NCBI GenBank assembly: GCA_017431225.1
Contig: JAFRLM010000023.1
Location: 1 to 56,827 of the forward strand
Length of the DNA stretch: 56,827 bases
Direction of reading: 5' to 3'
Source of the DNA: Erysipelotrichaceae bacterium
GTDB lineage: Bacteria; Bacillota_I; Bacilli_A; Erysipelotrichales; Erysipelotrichaceae
The notes under the pieces are model-generated. The model had not been told where the DNA came from, did not search any database, and saw only the letters and a program-made list of their open reading frames with translations. Each line of letters begins with the position of its first letter. Within the stretch, counting starts at the first letter, position 1. This document shows positions 8,658 to 17,645 of this stretch, one piece after another. A program made the translations under genes and the position numbers.

Positions 8658-8682
8658 GACACGGAGAAGATCTCAAAGGAGA

Positions 8683-10257
8683 CTATTTTTCCACATGCAC
8701 ATAGAAGGTGTCCGAGGTCACGCTGAGCGAGCTGCCGTCGGACCAGGTGAAGTAGACCGGGATATCCACGGTGTCATAGACCGCGCCGATCGCCCGGACA
8801 TTGCCGCCCCAGTAGTCGAGGGCGGAGGTATAGGCGGTATGGAATTCGATCTCGTGGTGGATGTCCTCCGCATTGAGATGCATATCATAGTAGGAGTAAT
8901 GAAAGGCTTTGACCGGGATCGTCTGATAGCTGCCCGCCTTGACAGAGACGTTGTTTTCCATCTCGATCGTGACCTTTTCGCCTTCAACATAGATATTCGC
9001 GTATGTTGAGAGACCGTTCTCGGTCGTGGCGTAGATCTTGACCGCGCCGATATCGACGCAGGTCACCTTGCCGTTGGAATCGACTTTCGCGATCGAGGGA
9101 TCATCCGACTTGTAGTAGACCTTCTGGGGAGCGGTGCTCGGCACAACGACCGGTTCGAGCTGGATGGTAGCGCTCGGATAGCCTTTGAACGCGCCGGTCT
9201 TAAAGTAAACGTCCGTTGCGCCTTTGGAGCGGGTCTCGAAACCGAGGGTCAGGCTCTGGCTGCCGCAGGTGATATGGATCTTGGTCGTGCCCGGGTTGAG
9301 CGCCGAGACATAGCCGTTCTCATCGATTTTGACGACCGATTCGTCCTCCGACTTGTAGGTGATCTTGTCGGTGGTATTGGACGGAGTGACGGTGACATTG
9401 AGCTTCCAGGGCGCAGTGCCGGACATCGCCCAGAAGTAGGTGTACGGCGAGCTCAGACCGGTGCAGGGAATACTCGCCGGTTCCGTGTAATGGTATTCCC
9501 AGGAGAAGATGTCGCCGGTCGCACAGCTGCCGACATCGTTCTGCAGGATCATCTCTTTGCCGTTCTTGACCAGGAACTCGACGGTCTTGCCGTTGATGTA
9601 GTTCAGGTAGATGGTGTCGCCCGTGCGGGTATACGTTCCGTTGTATTCGTTGACATAGGTGCCGCGCTCGATGAAAGTGAAGCTTCCGTCGCTGCGGATC
9701 TCAACGTTCGAAGGCTCCTTCCCGCCCTGGGTAAGGTTGTAGTAGTTCGTATAGGTAAAGCCCGCCATAGGATCCGTCGTAGAAGCCGGTGTCGGAGTGG
9801 GTGACGTTGAAGAGGTGGATGACGGGGTCGGCGTCGGAGAAGTTCCGGAAGTCGGAGCCGGGGCGCTGCTCGTAGTCGGACCCTTGGTCTCAAGCGTCGA
9901 GAAGATCTGATCAGAACGCGAGCCGACGAGCGTCGTCTTCAGGATCAGGTTGTCCGCGTCCTTCACTTCGAAAAGGATCTTCGCATCACTGCCATCGGAA
10001 ACGGTCAAAGTAAGCACATCGGAATTCAGGGACCATTTCCCGTTATACTCGTAGGCCCCGCCGGGATAGTTGTCGCGCAGCACGAAACTGCCGTCCTTGC
10101 CGAACCAGACGCGCGAATGATCGTTGTTTCCGAATTCCTCGACGGTGTTGTAGAAGGTCTTCCCGGAGGGATCGAAGGAGTTATTCTGTTTGCCTGTGCA
10201 GGCGCTCACCAGCAGTAAGAGCGCAGCCAGAAGAATAAAGATCTTATTATGTTTCAT
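8683..10257 (-). CDS. Big_2 Ig-like lipoprotein, long paralogue
   Basis: This 524-residue surface lipoprotein has the lipobox LVSAC (Cys20). Residues about 30-125 form a small beta-rich module (GKTFYNTVEEF ... QIFST) shared with the next gene. A Pro/Ser/Thr-rich linker (about 128-165) leads to a second, divergent copy of the module (about 165-260). Two bacterial Ig-like Big_2 repeats follow (ITYKSEDESVVKIDENGYVSA, YYKSDDPSIAKVDSNGKVT). The modular layout suggests cell-wall or matrix display; the ligand is unknown. ATG 10257 has the RBS AGGGGG. The preceding gene is a shorter paralogue separated by a terminator. Confidence 0.8.
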   Translation of the reverse strand: MKHNKIFILLAALLLLVSACTGKQNNSFDPSGKTFYNTVEEFGNNDHSRVWFGKDGSFVLRDNYPGGAYEYNGKWSLNSDVLTLTVSDGSDAKILFEVKDADNLILKTTLVGSRSDQIFSTLETKGPTTSSAPAPTSGTSPTPTPSSTSSTSPTPTPASTTDPMAGFTYTNYYNLTQGGKEPSNVEIRSDGSFTFIERGTYVNEYNGTYTRTGDTIYLNYINGKTVEFLVKNGKEMILQNDVGSCATGDIFSWEYHYTEPASIPCTGLSSPYTYFWAMSGTAPWKLNVTVTPSNTTDKITYKSEDESVVKIDENGYVSALNPGTTKIHITCGSQSLTLGFETRSKGATDVYFKTGAFKGYPSATIQLEPVVVPSTAPQKVYYKSDDPSIAKVDSNGKVTCVDIGAVKIYATTENGLSTYANIYVEGEKVTIEMENNVSVKAGSYQTIPVKAFHYSYYDMHLNAEDIHHEIEFHTAYTSALDYWGGNVRAIGAVYDTVDIPVYFTWSDGSSLSVTSDTFYVHVEK

Positions 10258-10304
10258 GGTAACCCCCTTACGGAGATGCTCCGTCTACCTTCATTATATA
10301 AGAA

Positions 10305-10335
10305 AAGCGGAGGGGTCCCCTCCGCTTATACTGTG
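10305..10335 (-). terminator. Terminator after the short Big_2 lipoprotein gene
   Basis: AAGCGGAGG and CCTCCGCTT form a GC-rich hairpin. Read on the minus strand it is followed by TTCTTAT. Confidence 0.75.
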
Positions 10336-10373
10336 GTTTTATGATACAGAAAGTTCAGATATGTAAGAATTTC

Positions 10374-11111
10374 CTATTCTCTCGTCTCGAACTTGATCGT
10401 CAGCGACTGCTTGCCGCAGGTGATCTCGATCGTGGTGTTGCCCGGGTTGATGGCGCTTACGTTGCCTTCTTCATCGACCTTGACGACATTCTCATCATTT
10501 GACTTGTAGGTGATCTTGTCGGTCGTGTTCTTCGGTTCGACGACAACATCGAGGTTCCACGGTTTGCCACCGGCCTTGGCCCAGTAGCTCTTGTATTCGG
10601 TGGAGATCGCCTGGCAGGGAACAGCGGAGGTGGTCTCGCCGCCCTCTTCCTCGTTCTCTGCTGCTGCTTCTTCCTGTTTCTGCTTCTCTTCCTGATCGTA
10701 GGTCGACCAGCCGGAAGTGCTGGTGGAGAAGATCTGCTCCGGTTTGGAGCCGCCCATCACGGTCTTTAAGACCAGGGTATTGCCGTCTTTCACTTCAAAG
10801 GTGTAATGGGATTTGGCAGTCGATTCTTCGCCGACCTCGAGGCTGACGGTCTTGTCTTTCAGGGTCCATTTGCCGCTGATCTCATAGCGTCCGTGCTCGA
10901 CGTTGTCGGTCATGAAGAAGTTTCCGTCCTTGTCGAAACGGATCCAGGAATGGTCCTCGTTGTTGTATTCGTTGACGGTGTTGTAGTAGGTGCGTCCGCC
11001 CAGGTCATACGAAGCCTTGGAGTTCGTATCGCCGCTTTCACTGTTATTACCGGCACAACCGAAGAGCAGCAGCGCTGCCAGCAGAAGGCCGTAAAATCCT
11101 TTTCTTTTCAT
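10374..11111 (-). CDS. Big_2 Ig-like lipoprotein, short paralogue
   Basis: This 245-residue lipoprotein has the signal LLLAALLLFGCAGN. It carries one copy of the same N-terminal module as its neighbour (GRTYYNTVNEY ... EQIFST), a Gln/Glu-rich linker and one Big_2 repeat (ITYKSNDENVVKVDEEGNVSA). The start at ATG 11111 is preferred because GGAGG lies 7 nt upstream; a longer frame from 11153 has no RBS and would bury the signal peptide. Side-by-side paralogy indicates a local duplication, with the long neighbour having gained modules or this copy having lost them. Confidence 0.78.
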   Translation of the reverse strand: MKRKGFYGLLLAALLLFGCAGNNSESGDTNSKASYDLGGRTYYNTVNEYNNEDHSWIRFDKDGNFFMTDNVEHGRYEISGKWTLKDKTVSLEVGEESTAKSHYTFEVKDGNTLVLKTVMGGSKPEQIFSTSTSGWSTYDQEEKQKQEEAAAENEEEGGETTSAVPCQAISTEYKSYWAKAGGKPWNLDVVVEPKNTTDKITYKSNDENVVKVDEEGNVSAINPGNTTIEITCGKQSLTIKFETRE

Positions 11112-11182
11112 CTTTATTCCTCCGTTCCCAAAGGGATCGTTACTTTTGTACATTCCCTATTATACCCCAGGCCAAAGAAAAA

Positions 11183-11197
11183 GCGGACACAGTCCGC
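11183..11197 (-). terminator. Terminator of the mgl operon
   Basis: GCGGAC and GTCCGC pair around a 3-base loop. On the minus strand TTTTTC follows, just after mglC. Confidence 0.8.
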
Positions 11198-11222
11198 ATT
11201 TTCGTTAATTGTTTTTCTATCC

Positions 11223-12299
11223 TTACTTTCTGACGAGATACTTACGCATATCGAGAGAGACAGCAGACAGGATGATCGCACCCTTTATGATGTACTGCAG
11301 GTTCGGGTTGATACCGAGCATGTTCAGGGCGACGAAGATGATACGCAGGACGAAGACACCGAGGACGATACCGCCGATATTACCGGTACCACCGACGAAG
11401 GAGACACCGCCGATGACACAGGCAGCGATCGCGTCACTTTCGTTGTTCAGACCGGTAGCCGCGGTAACGGAACCCAGACGTGCTGCTTCAACGAAACCGG
11501 CAAAGCCGTACATCGCGCCGGCCAGCGTGTGGACCAGGATAGTGGTCAGGAAGACGTTGACACCGGAGACCTTCGCGGCTTCGGAGTTGGAACCGATCGC
11601 GAACATGTTTTTACCGAAACGGGTCTTGTTCCAGATGAACCACATCAGGATGACAAGGAAGAGCGCGAAGATGACGTACCACGGAATGGAAACGTTCCAG
11701 GCAGCGATCTTGATCGCCGGACCGGCGACTGCGTCCTTGAATTCCTGGGCAATATTACTGATCGGGCCGCCGCCGTTGCCGTTGATCTGGAAGAACATCA
11801 GGATGATACCGTAGGTGATCAGCTGTGTTGCCAGGGTAACGATGAACGGATGCAGCGAGAACTTGGAAACGAAGAAACCGTTGACCATACCGATGACTGC
11901 GCCGGCGCACATGACGAGCAGAAGGACCAGGATGATCCAGCCGCCGCTGGTCTTCGGCAGATTTTCGAAGATGAGCTTGCTGGCGGCACGGTTCTGCAGG
12001 AGCGCAGCGGAGATGCCGGCAGCGAGACCGAATACACGGCCTGCGGAAAGGTCGGTACCGGTAAGAACGATACAGCCGCCGATACCCAGTGCCATCGGCA
12101 GGGATACAGCTGCCAGGGTGATGATATTGACGATCGAGCTCGGGCTCAGGAAGTTTTTATTAACTACAGCCGTGAAGATGATGAAGATCGCCATCAGGAT
12201 ATACAGAGCGTTGTTTAAAAGAGCGTCCGTCACATAGCGGCGGCGGTCTTTCGCATCAAGCGCAAGGTATTCCTCTCTCTTTCTCTGAAAATAATTCAC
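11223..12299 (-). CDS. mglC: Galactose/methylgalactoside ABC transporter permease MglC
   Basis: This 358-residue polytopic protein belongs to the BPD_transp_2/RbsC-type permease family. It shows about nine or ten hydrophobic segments, and GLAAGISAALLQN and IAACVIGGVSFVGGTGNIGGIVLGVF are typical of the family. A GTG start is used, with AGGAGG 7 nt upstream. It follows mglA by 14 nt and ends the transport unit. It forms the membrane channel served by MglA and MglB. Confidence 0.92.
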   Translation of the reverse strand: MNYFQRKREEYLALDAKDRRRYVTDALLNNALYILMAIFIIFTAVVNKNFLSPSSIVNIITLAAVSLPMALGIGGCIVLTGTDLSAGRVFGLAAGISAALLQNRAASKLIFENLPKTSGGWIILVLLLVMCAGAVIGMVNGFFVSKFSLHPFIVTLATQLITYGIILMFFQINGNGGGPISNIAQEFKDAVAGPAIKIAAWNVSIPWYVIFALFLVILMWFIWNKTRFGKNMFAIGSNSEAAKVSGVNVFLTTILVHTLAGAMYGFAGFVEAARLGSVTAATGLNNESDAIAACVIGGVSFVGGTGNIGGIVLGVFVLRIIFVALNMLGINPNLQYIIKGAIILSAVSLDMRKYLVRK

Positions 12300-12313
12300 G
12301 ATTATTCCTCCTC

Positions 12314-13810
12314 TTAAACGTATTTCGCAGCCAGCGTCATGATCTCTTCCTGGGTCGCTGTCTTGGCATCGACTTCACCTGCCAGGCGTCCGCCGGACAT
12401 GACCAGGATACGGTCACAGATACCGAGGAGCTCAGGCATTTCGGAAGATACGACGAGTACGGTCTTGCCGCGTTTGGCCAGATCCAGGATCAGCTGATAG
12501 ATCTCGTATTTGGCGCCGACGTCGATACCGCGGGTCGGCTCATCGAGCAGCAGCACTTCCGGTTCGGTCAGAAGCCAGCGGCCGATGATGACTTTCTGCT
12601 GGTTGCCGCCGGAGAGAGCACGGATCTTCGTCTCCTGCGAAGGTGTTTTTGTATGCATCGCGTCGATCGACCACTGGGTGTCTTCCCGCATGGATTTCTC
12701 ACTCAGCAGACCGAAATGCAGATGCTTCTTCAGGCTGGAGATAACAGTGTTATCACGGATATTCTCGATCGCGAAGATACCGGTCGCTCTTCTTTCTTCC
12801 GTCAGCAGGGCGAAGCCGTTCTTGATCGACTCACGGGGATTGCGGTTGTGGCAGACCTTGCCGTTAAGCTTGATCGTGCCGCTCTTGCGGGTCGCGTTGC
12901 CGAAGATGTTCTCCAGTGTCTCGGTACGGCCGGAACCGTCAAGGCCGGCAAGACCGAGGACTTCCCCCTGGTGGGCAACGAAGCTGACATCCTTCAAGAG
13001 CGAGTACTGGGCGGTCAGACCTTCGACTTCCAGCGATACCGGGCCGACGACATTGTCCTTGGGCGGGAACTGGTTCGTCAGTTCACGGCCGACCATGTAG
13101 CGGATGATGTCCGCCACCTCGAGTTCTTTGGAAGGCTTCGTGGTAACGTAGCCGCCGTCACGCATGATCGTGATGTAATCCGAGATCCGTTTGATCTCAG
13201 CCATTTTATGCGAAATGTAAATGATACCGACACCTCTGTCACGCAGCATGTTGATGATGTGGAAGAGATGTTCGACTTCTTCCTCCGTTAATGAGGAAGT
13301 CGGTTCATCGAAGACGATGACCTTGGAATTGTAGGAGACCGCCTTGGCGATCTCAACCATTTGTCTCTGAGAAACCGGCATCGTGCTCATGATCCGCTTC
13401 GGATCGACGTTGATGCCCAGCTCTTCAAAGATAGCCTTGGTGTCTTTATACATCTTAGCCTCATCGACCATGATCCCGCCTTTGACCGGATAACGGCCAA
13501 GCCAGATATTATCCATGACCGAACGCTTCAGAGCCTGGTTAAGCTCCTGATGCACCATGGCAACACCGTTTTCAAGAGCTTCCTTGGAGCTTTTGAAATC
13601 GATCTCTTTCCCTTCGAGATAGATATGTCCGCTGTCCTTGGCGTAAATACCGAAAAGACACTTCATCAGTGTCGATTTTCCGGCTCCGTTCTCACCCATC
13701 AGGGCATGCACGGTCCCGGCCTGCAGTTCAAACGAGACATGATCCAGCGCTTTGACACCGGGGAATGTCTTGGTGATATCACTCATGCGCAAGAGGATAT
13801 CTTCTGCCAT
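12314..13810 (-). CDS. mglA: Galactose/methylgalactoside ABC transporter ATPase MglA
   Basis: This 498-residue protein has two ABC domains in tandem, as in sugar importers of the CUT2 class. The first domain has the Walker [10 protein letters not shown] (about 38-46), a signature-like [11 protein letters not shown] and the Walker [12 protein letters not shown]. The second has a degenerate Walker A (GLDGSGRTE) but an intact signature LSGGNQQKV and [13 protein letters not shown]. That asymmetry is usual for MglA/RbsA. The RBS is AGGAGG. It lies between mglB and mglC, separated from mglB by a strong hairpin. Confidence 0.93.
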   Translation of the reverse strand: MAEDILLRMSDITKTFPGVKALDHVSFELQAGTVHALMGENGAGKSTLMKCLFGIYAKDSGHIYLEGKEIDFKSSKEALENGVAMVHQELNQALKRSVMDNIWLGRYPVKGGIMVDEAKMYKDTKAIFEELGINVDPKRIMSTMPVSQRQMVEIAKAVSYNSKVIVFDEPTSSLTEEEVEHLFHIINMLRDRGVGIIYISHKMAEIKRISDYITIMRDGGYVTTKPSKELEVADIIRYMVGRELTNQFPPKDNVVGPVSLEVEGLTAQYSLLKDVSFVAHQGEVLGLAGLDGSGRTETLENIFGNATRKSGTIKLNGKVCHNRNPRESIKNGFALLTEERRATGIFAIENIRDNTVISSLKKHLHFGLLSEKSMREDTQWSIDAMHTKTPSQETKIRALSGGNQQKVIIGRWLLTEPEVLLLDEPTRGIDVGAKYEIYQLILDLAKRGKTVLVVSSEMPELLGICDRILVMSGGRLAGEVDAKTATQEEIMTLAAKYV

Positions 13811-13844
13811 AAAATCACCTCCTGAAAGTAGGGTAGAAATTCAA

Positions 13845-13874
13845 AGAAGGGCAGCCCATAGAGGCTGCCCTTCT
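13845..13874 (-). promoter_or_regulatory. 12-bp hairpin between mglB and mglA
   Basis: AGAAGGGCAGCC (13845-13856) and GGCTGCCCTTCT (13863-13874) pair perfectly around a 6-base loop. On the minus strand only three T follow, so it likely acts as a partial terminator or 3'-end stabiliser. That would give more binding protein than ATPase/permease, a usual ratio for these systems. Confidence 0.75.
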
Positions 13875-13893
13875 ACGTTCGTTTAAGTATTGC

Positions 13894-15030
13894 TTACTCT
13901 GTGAACGGAGCGTATGCGACGAAGACCTTGTTTGTGAAGCCTTCAGCCATTGTGAAGATGTCGCCGGAAGAGACGACTTTTGCAGCTGCGTCAGCAACTG
14001 TAGCGCCTTCAGCGATAGCGGAAACGGCTGTGCAGATCGCCTGAGCCATACCATCAGCATCCTGCTTGACAGTACCTGTCATTGTGTCAGCCTTGATCGC
14101 ATCCTGGGCAGCCTGAGTAGCGTCGACACCGAATACCGGGATCTTAACGCTCTTGCCGTCGCCGAGGTTGTAACCAGCGGACTGCAGAGCAGCGATAGCA
14201 CCAAGAGCCATATCGTCGTTGTTGGCGATGACGAGCTCGATCATGTTGCCGTTAGCTTCGGAGTATTCAGCCAGGTTGGTGTTCATGAAGTCGTTCGCAG
14301 CAGCGTTGGACCATGCACCGTTCGGGTCGAGCTGATACTTATCTGTGTTGGCAGCGTTGAAGTAAACGAGTTCCGGCTTGCCGTTTTCGGTCAGGACAGC
14401 GTTAGCGTCTTCAACACCGAACTGTGTACGATAGATAGCTTCAACGTTAGCAGCATCACCCATGAACATAGCATAGGAGATAGCGCCGTCGCCGTTCAGG
14501 TCAGTTGCATCGTAGTTGGCAACTAAGAAGTCACCGATCATCTTACCCTGCATATGACCAGCTTCCGGAGCGTCAGTACCGATGAATGCGACGTTAGCGT
14601 TGTTTCCTAAGACAGCGCCTTCTTCGCCATCGCCTTCAACTGCACGGTTGAAGAAGACGACCGGTACATCACCAGCAGCGGAGATGATCTGCTGAGCAGC
14701 ATCTGCGGAACCGGATGTAACGAGGTTAACGACTAAGACATTGAAACCGTTGGTAACAGCAGTCTGAACCTGTTCCAGCTGAGTGCCCTGGTTGTTGTTG
14801 CCGTCGAAGTCCTGATATTCGATACCAGCTGCTTCGAGGTCAGCATCAAGAGCGGAACGGACTGTGGAAAGATATGCATCAGAGAAAGCATACCAGAAGA
14901 CAGCAACCTTTGTGTCGGAACCACCCTCAGCCGGAGCTTCGGACGGTGTCGGAGTGTTGCTGCTGCTATTGCATGCTGCCATGGAGAAGACCATAGCAAC
15001 TGCGAGCAGAAGTGCGAGCAATTTTTTCAT
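13894..15030 (-). CDS. mglB: Galactose/glucose-binding lipoprotein MglB
   Basis: This 378-residue solute-binding lipoprotein has the signal LLALLLAVAMVFSMAAC and a low-complexity Pro/Ser/Glu tether. DLNGDGAIS (about 180) matches the EF-hand-like calcium loop of galactose/glucose-binding proteins. FIGTDAPEAG and the C-terminal VIANNDDMALGAIAAL/VFGVDATQAA complete the periplasmic-binding fold type 1. The RBS is TGGAGG. As first gene of the transport unit and next to an AraC-type regulator, it captures D-galactose, glucose or a related sugar outside the membrane. Confidence 0.93.
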   Translation of the reverse strand: MKKLLALLLAVAMVFSMAACNSSSNTPTPSEAPAEGGSDTKVAVFWYAFSDAYLSTVRSALDADLEAAGIEYQDFDGNNNQGTQLEQVQTAVTNGFNVLVVNLVTSGSADAAQQIISAAGDVPVVFFNRAVEGDGEEGAVLGNNANVAFIGTDAPEAGHMQGKMIGDFLVANYDATDLNGDGAISYAMFMGDAANVEAIYRTQFGVEDANAVLTENGKPELVYFNAANTDKYQLDPNGAWSNAAANDFMNTNLAEYSEANGNMIELVIANNDDMALGAIAALQSAGYNLGDGKSVKIPVFGVDATQAAQDAIKADTMTGTVKQDADGMAQAICTAVSAIAEGATVADAAAKVVSSGDIFTMAEGFTNKVFVAYAPFTE

Positions 15031-15073
15031 TTCAAACCTCCAAAATTACGGACGAAAAAAAACGTCCATTTGC

Positions 15074-15079
15074 ATTGTA
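15074..15079 (-). promoter_or_regulatory. Candidate extended -10 of the mglB promoter
   Basis: On the minus strand TGGTACAAT is an extended -10 about 44 nt before the mglB start. No good -35 is seen, consistent with an activator-dependent promoter; the AraC-type regulator encoded upstream is the obvious candidate. Confidence 0.45.
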
Positions 15080-15142
15080 CCAACTGTATTAATAGATTAG
15101 AATTGAGAAATTTATTTGGAAAAGTTAAGATTTCTACATTTT

Positions 15143-15156
15143 GAAAGCGCTTAAAG
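15143..15156. promoter_or_regulatory. Candidate cre (CcpA) site
   Basis: TGAAAGCGCTTAAA matches 12 of 14 positions of the catabolite-response sequence TGAAAGCGCTTTCA. It lies between the AraC-type gene and mglB, upstream of the likely mglB promoter. Catabolite control of a sugar importer is expected, but the site is called by eye. Confidence 0.5.
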
Positions 15157-15159
15157 CCG

Positions 15160-16341
15160 TTATTCCACGATCTGCCGTCGGGTGTCCAGCGGGGACTCCC
15201 GGTAATGCTTCTTATAACAGTAGCTGAAGTAATGCGGATCGTTGTAGCCGCAGCGCTCGGCGATCTCCGCGACCTTGAGATCGGTCATACGCAGCAGTTC
15301 CGCCGCCGCCTCCATCCGTTTTCCGGTCAGGATATCCATGAAGGAGACGTCTTTATACTTGCGGATCTGCGCCGAAAGATAGTTGGGCGTAACGTTGAGG
15401 TAGCCGCTCAGACGCTTCAGCGTGAGCTCGGGATCCATATAACGGTGATTGATGATATCGATGACCCGTTCCACCAGCAGCTTCATATCGTTCTGCTTCC
15501 GTTTGGAGATCAGGTCGCTGCCCTCCAGGCTGAAATCGAGGATATTGTGGCGCAGCGCGACCGCGCTCCGGCCGCTGCTGAGCGGATTGAGAAGATCGTA
15601 GCGGCGCAAAAGTCTCTCGGTCTCCTTTTCCCCGAGACCCAGGCGGAAAACGGTAACGGCAGTCGAAAGGATCTGCAGCACATCGATCTCCCCGACCGAG
15701 GTATCGAGATGGGTGATCAGGAAATCGCGCAGTTCGGAACGCCGGCCGTAGACCAGAAGACGGTCAAGATCGGTGGCCAGCTGTTCTTCCCCGGACAGGC
15801 GGTTGACCTTCTCGCGGATATCCTCCATGAAAGTGATGCCGCTGCCGCTGTCATAGCGGGCAGCCGTATAGGCTTCAAAACAGATATTGAGTAAAGAGAC
15901 CGGCGCGTCACTAAAGGAACCGACGCCGATCCGGCAGCTCTCGCCGAAACTTTCCTCGAGCTCTTTCTTGGCCTCTTTCAGAAGCGCATGCAGCTCCGCG
16001 AAGCCGTCCCGGGAAAACAGAAGCGTATGGATCGTCCTGCCCATCACGAAACTGCCGCAGGGATAGCTGCGGCGCAGGATCATATTGACCGGCACGACTG
16101 TTTCCGGAGGAAGCAGATAAGTCCCCTGAATATCAAAGGTAACGACCGTTGTCTGCGGATCCGGCAGAGTCTCGAGGCCATACTGTTCCAGATAGCGCTG
16201 TGTCTCACCGAAGATCTCTGACCCGTCATAGCCGTTCATCACCACGGACATCACCGCCAGTGAAAGGACCTTTTCCTGTTCGGAAAGGACGGGCGCTTTC
16301 TCCGGGTCGGTATTGTTTTTGCGTAAGGAGTAATTCGACAT
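15160..16341 (-). CDS. AraC-family transcriptional regulator
   Basis: This 393-residue protein has a C-terminal AraC/XylS double helix-turn-helix (about 290-390): LKRLSGYLNVTPNYLSAQIRK and VAEIAERCGYNDPHYFSYCYKK, the second being the classic recognition segment. The long N-terminal part (about 30-280) resembles the effector/dimerisation region of YesN-type regulators but has no receiver domain or membrane segment, so it should sense a cytoplasmic ligand. It is 130 bp upstream of mglB on the same strand. Control of the mgl genes is inferred from position. The RBS is weak. Confidence 0.88.
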   Translation of the reverse strand: MSNYSLRKNNTDPEKAPVLSEQEKVLSLAVMSVVMNGYDGSEIFGETQRYLEQYGLETLPDPQTTVVTFDIQGTYLLPPETVVPVNMILRRSYPCGSFVMGRTIHTLLFSRDGFAELHALLKEAKKELEESFGESCRIGVGSFSDAPVSLLNICFEAYTAARYDSGSGITFMEDIREKVNRLSGEEQLATDLDRLLVYGRRSELRDFLITHLDTSVGEIDVLQILSTAVTVFRLGLGEKETERLLRRYDLLNPLSSGRSAVALRHNILDFSLEGSDLISKRKQNDMKLLVERVIDIINHRYMDPELTLKRLSGYLNVTPNYLSAQIRKYKDVSFMDILTGKRMEAAAELLRMTDLKVAEIAERCGYNDPHYFSYCYKKHYRESPLDTRRQIVE

Positions 16342-16425
16342 GGATCTGTATTCTTTATGCTAATATTTTAGCTTACACAGACCCGATACTCAAAGCATAT
16401 AATAAAAATGACACGGAGGTGACTT

Positions 16426-16839
16426 ATGAACTTTGTCGAACTCATCACGTCTTCCCGCGGTCTGCTCGACCGTTTCAGTTTTGACCTGTATCCCGATTCC
16501 CTTTCGGAATTCACCGTAAAGGCAGCGCCGCTCTTCTCCTCGATCGAGGATCCGGAAGCAGCCGCGGCGGAATGCCTGGCGAAGATGCAGGAATACTACG
16601 GGACCCTTACCAGAAAAGAGCTGAAGGAGCTCCCCTTCCTCGACAAGCAGGTCATGGCCCTTTTCCTGGGACCGGCCGCGAAAAAACAGGGAGAGACGAC
16701 GCAGTGCTTTATCGAGAAGCTCTCCGCGATCTGGAACGAGACTTACCCCAAAAACCGTTTCTTCCCCGGGGATTTCGATGAGATCATGAAAGGCTTCGAC
16801 GCGAACCTTCTGGGGATCCCGATGCGCAAGTCCAGATAA
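16426..16839 (+). CDS. Hypothetical protein, 137 aa
   Basis: I do not recognise this family. It is a soluble, helix-rich protein (MNFVELITSSRGLLDRF... KKQGETTQCFIEKLSAIWNE) without signal peptide. CGGAGGTG lies 6 nt before ATG 16426, a strong RBS, and a terminator follows directly. It is divergent from the AraC-type regulator, so they share a promoter region of about 85 bp. Confidence 0.7.
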   Translation: MNFVELITSSRGLLDRFSFDLYPDSLSEFTVKAAPLFSSIEDPEAAAAECLAKMQEYYGTLTRKELKELPFLDKQVMALFLGPAAKKQGETTQCFIEKLSAIWNETYPKNRFFPGDFDEIMKGFDANLLGIPMRKSR

Positions 16840-16854
16840 TACTGAAGCATACAA

Positions 16855-16880
16855 AAAGACATATCCGGAGATATGTCTTT
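16855..16880. terminator. Bidirectional terminator
   Basis: AAAGACATAT pairs with ATATGTCTTT around a 6-base loop, with T-rich tails on both strands. It lies between the convergent hypothetical gene and the short-chain dehydrogenase. Confidence 0.85.
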
Positions 16881-16894
16881 GCTTTTCTGTGAGC

Positions 16895-17641
16895 TCAGCA
16901 GCTGCCGTACTGGCCGCCGTCGATGCGCAGGATCGTGTTGTTGATGTAGTTCGCCTCATCGCTGATCAGGAAGCGTACGAGGTAGGCGACTTCCTCTGGT
17001 TCGCCGTAGCGGCGCACCAGGATCTTGTCGGTCTCCATTTTCAGGAATTCCTCATCGTAGCCTTCCAGTTCCTTTTCCGTGCCGATGAAGCCCGGCGCGA
17101 TCGCGTTCACATGGATATGGGGCGCGAACTGCATCGCCAGGTCATGGGTCAGGGAATTGAGGGCTGCCTTGGAAGCGTCATAATCAAAGCACATCGGATA
17201 ATAGGTGTTGATCCCGTTGGTTGAGGAGATATTGACGATACGTCCGTACTCCCTTTCCTTCATATGGGGATAGACCCGTTTCGCGCAGTTATAGGCGCCG
17301 ACGACATTGACGTCCAGCGTGCGGCGGAATTCATCCGCCGTTTTTAAATGGAACAGATTGGAGAGATCGACCGCGGCATTGTTGATGAGGACATCGACTC
17401 CTCCAAGCTTTTCCTCGATCTCGCTGACCATCGCGTCCACTTCCTCTTCCTTCGAGATATCGGCCCGGATCGCGAGACAGCGTACACCGTAAGTCTCGGA
17501 GATCGTTTTCTGCAATTCCAAAGCCCGTGCCTCGGAGGTGAGGTAGTTGATCACGACATCGTAGTGATGTTTCGCCAATTCCAGCGCGATCGCCCGGCCG
17601 ATACCGTTCGCCGCGCCGGTGATCAGCACGACCTGGTCCAT
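16895..17641 (-). CDS. Short-chain dehydrogenase/reductase (FabG-like)
   Basis: This 248-residue SDR has the dinucleotide-binding VLITGAANGIGRAIA (about 5-19), NNAAVDLSN, a Ser in IVNISSTNG and the catalytic pair in YDASKAALNSL, plus a C-terminal IDGGQYGSC. This is the classical FabG/3-oxoacyl-ACP reductase layout, but no acyl-carrier genes are near, so the substrate is open. The start ATG 17641 comes 4 nt after the efp stop with little RBS, which suggests translational coupling to efp. Confidence 0.9.
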   Translation of the reverse strand: MDQVVLITGAANGIGRAIALELAKHHYDVVINYLTSEARALELQKTISETYGVRCLAIRADISKEEEVDAMVSEIEEKLGGVDVLINNAAVDLSNLFHLKTADEFRRTLDVNVVGAYNCAKRVYPHMKEREYGRIVNISSTNGINTYYPMCFDYDASKAALNSLTHDLAMQFAPHIHVNAIAPGFIGTEKELEGYDEEFLKMETDKILVRRYGEPEEVAYLVRFLISDEANYINNTILRIDGGQYGSC

Positions 17642-17645
17642 GTCT

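Noticed and set aside
10806..12218. A 470-codon open frame on the plus strand
   Set aside because: It lies opposite the well-supported MglC and lipoprotein genes, has an Asp/Glu-rich shadow composition and no RBS; it comes from codon bias of the real genes.
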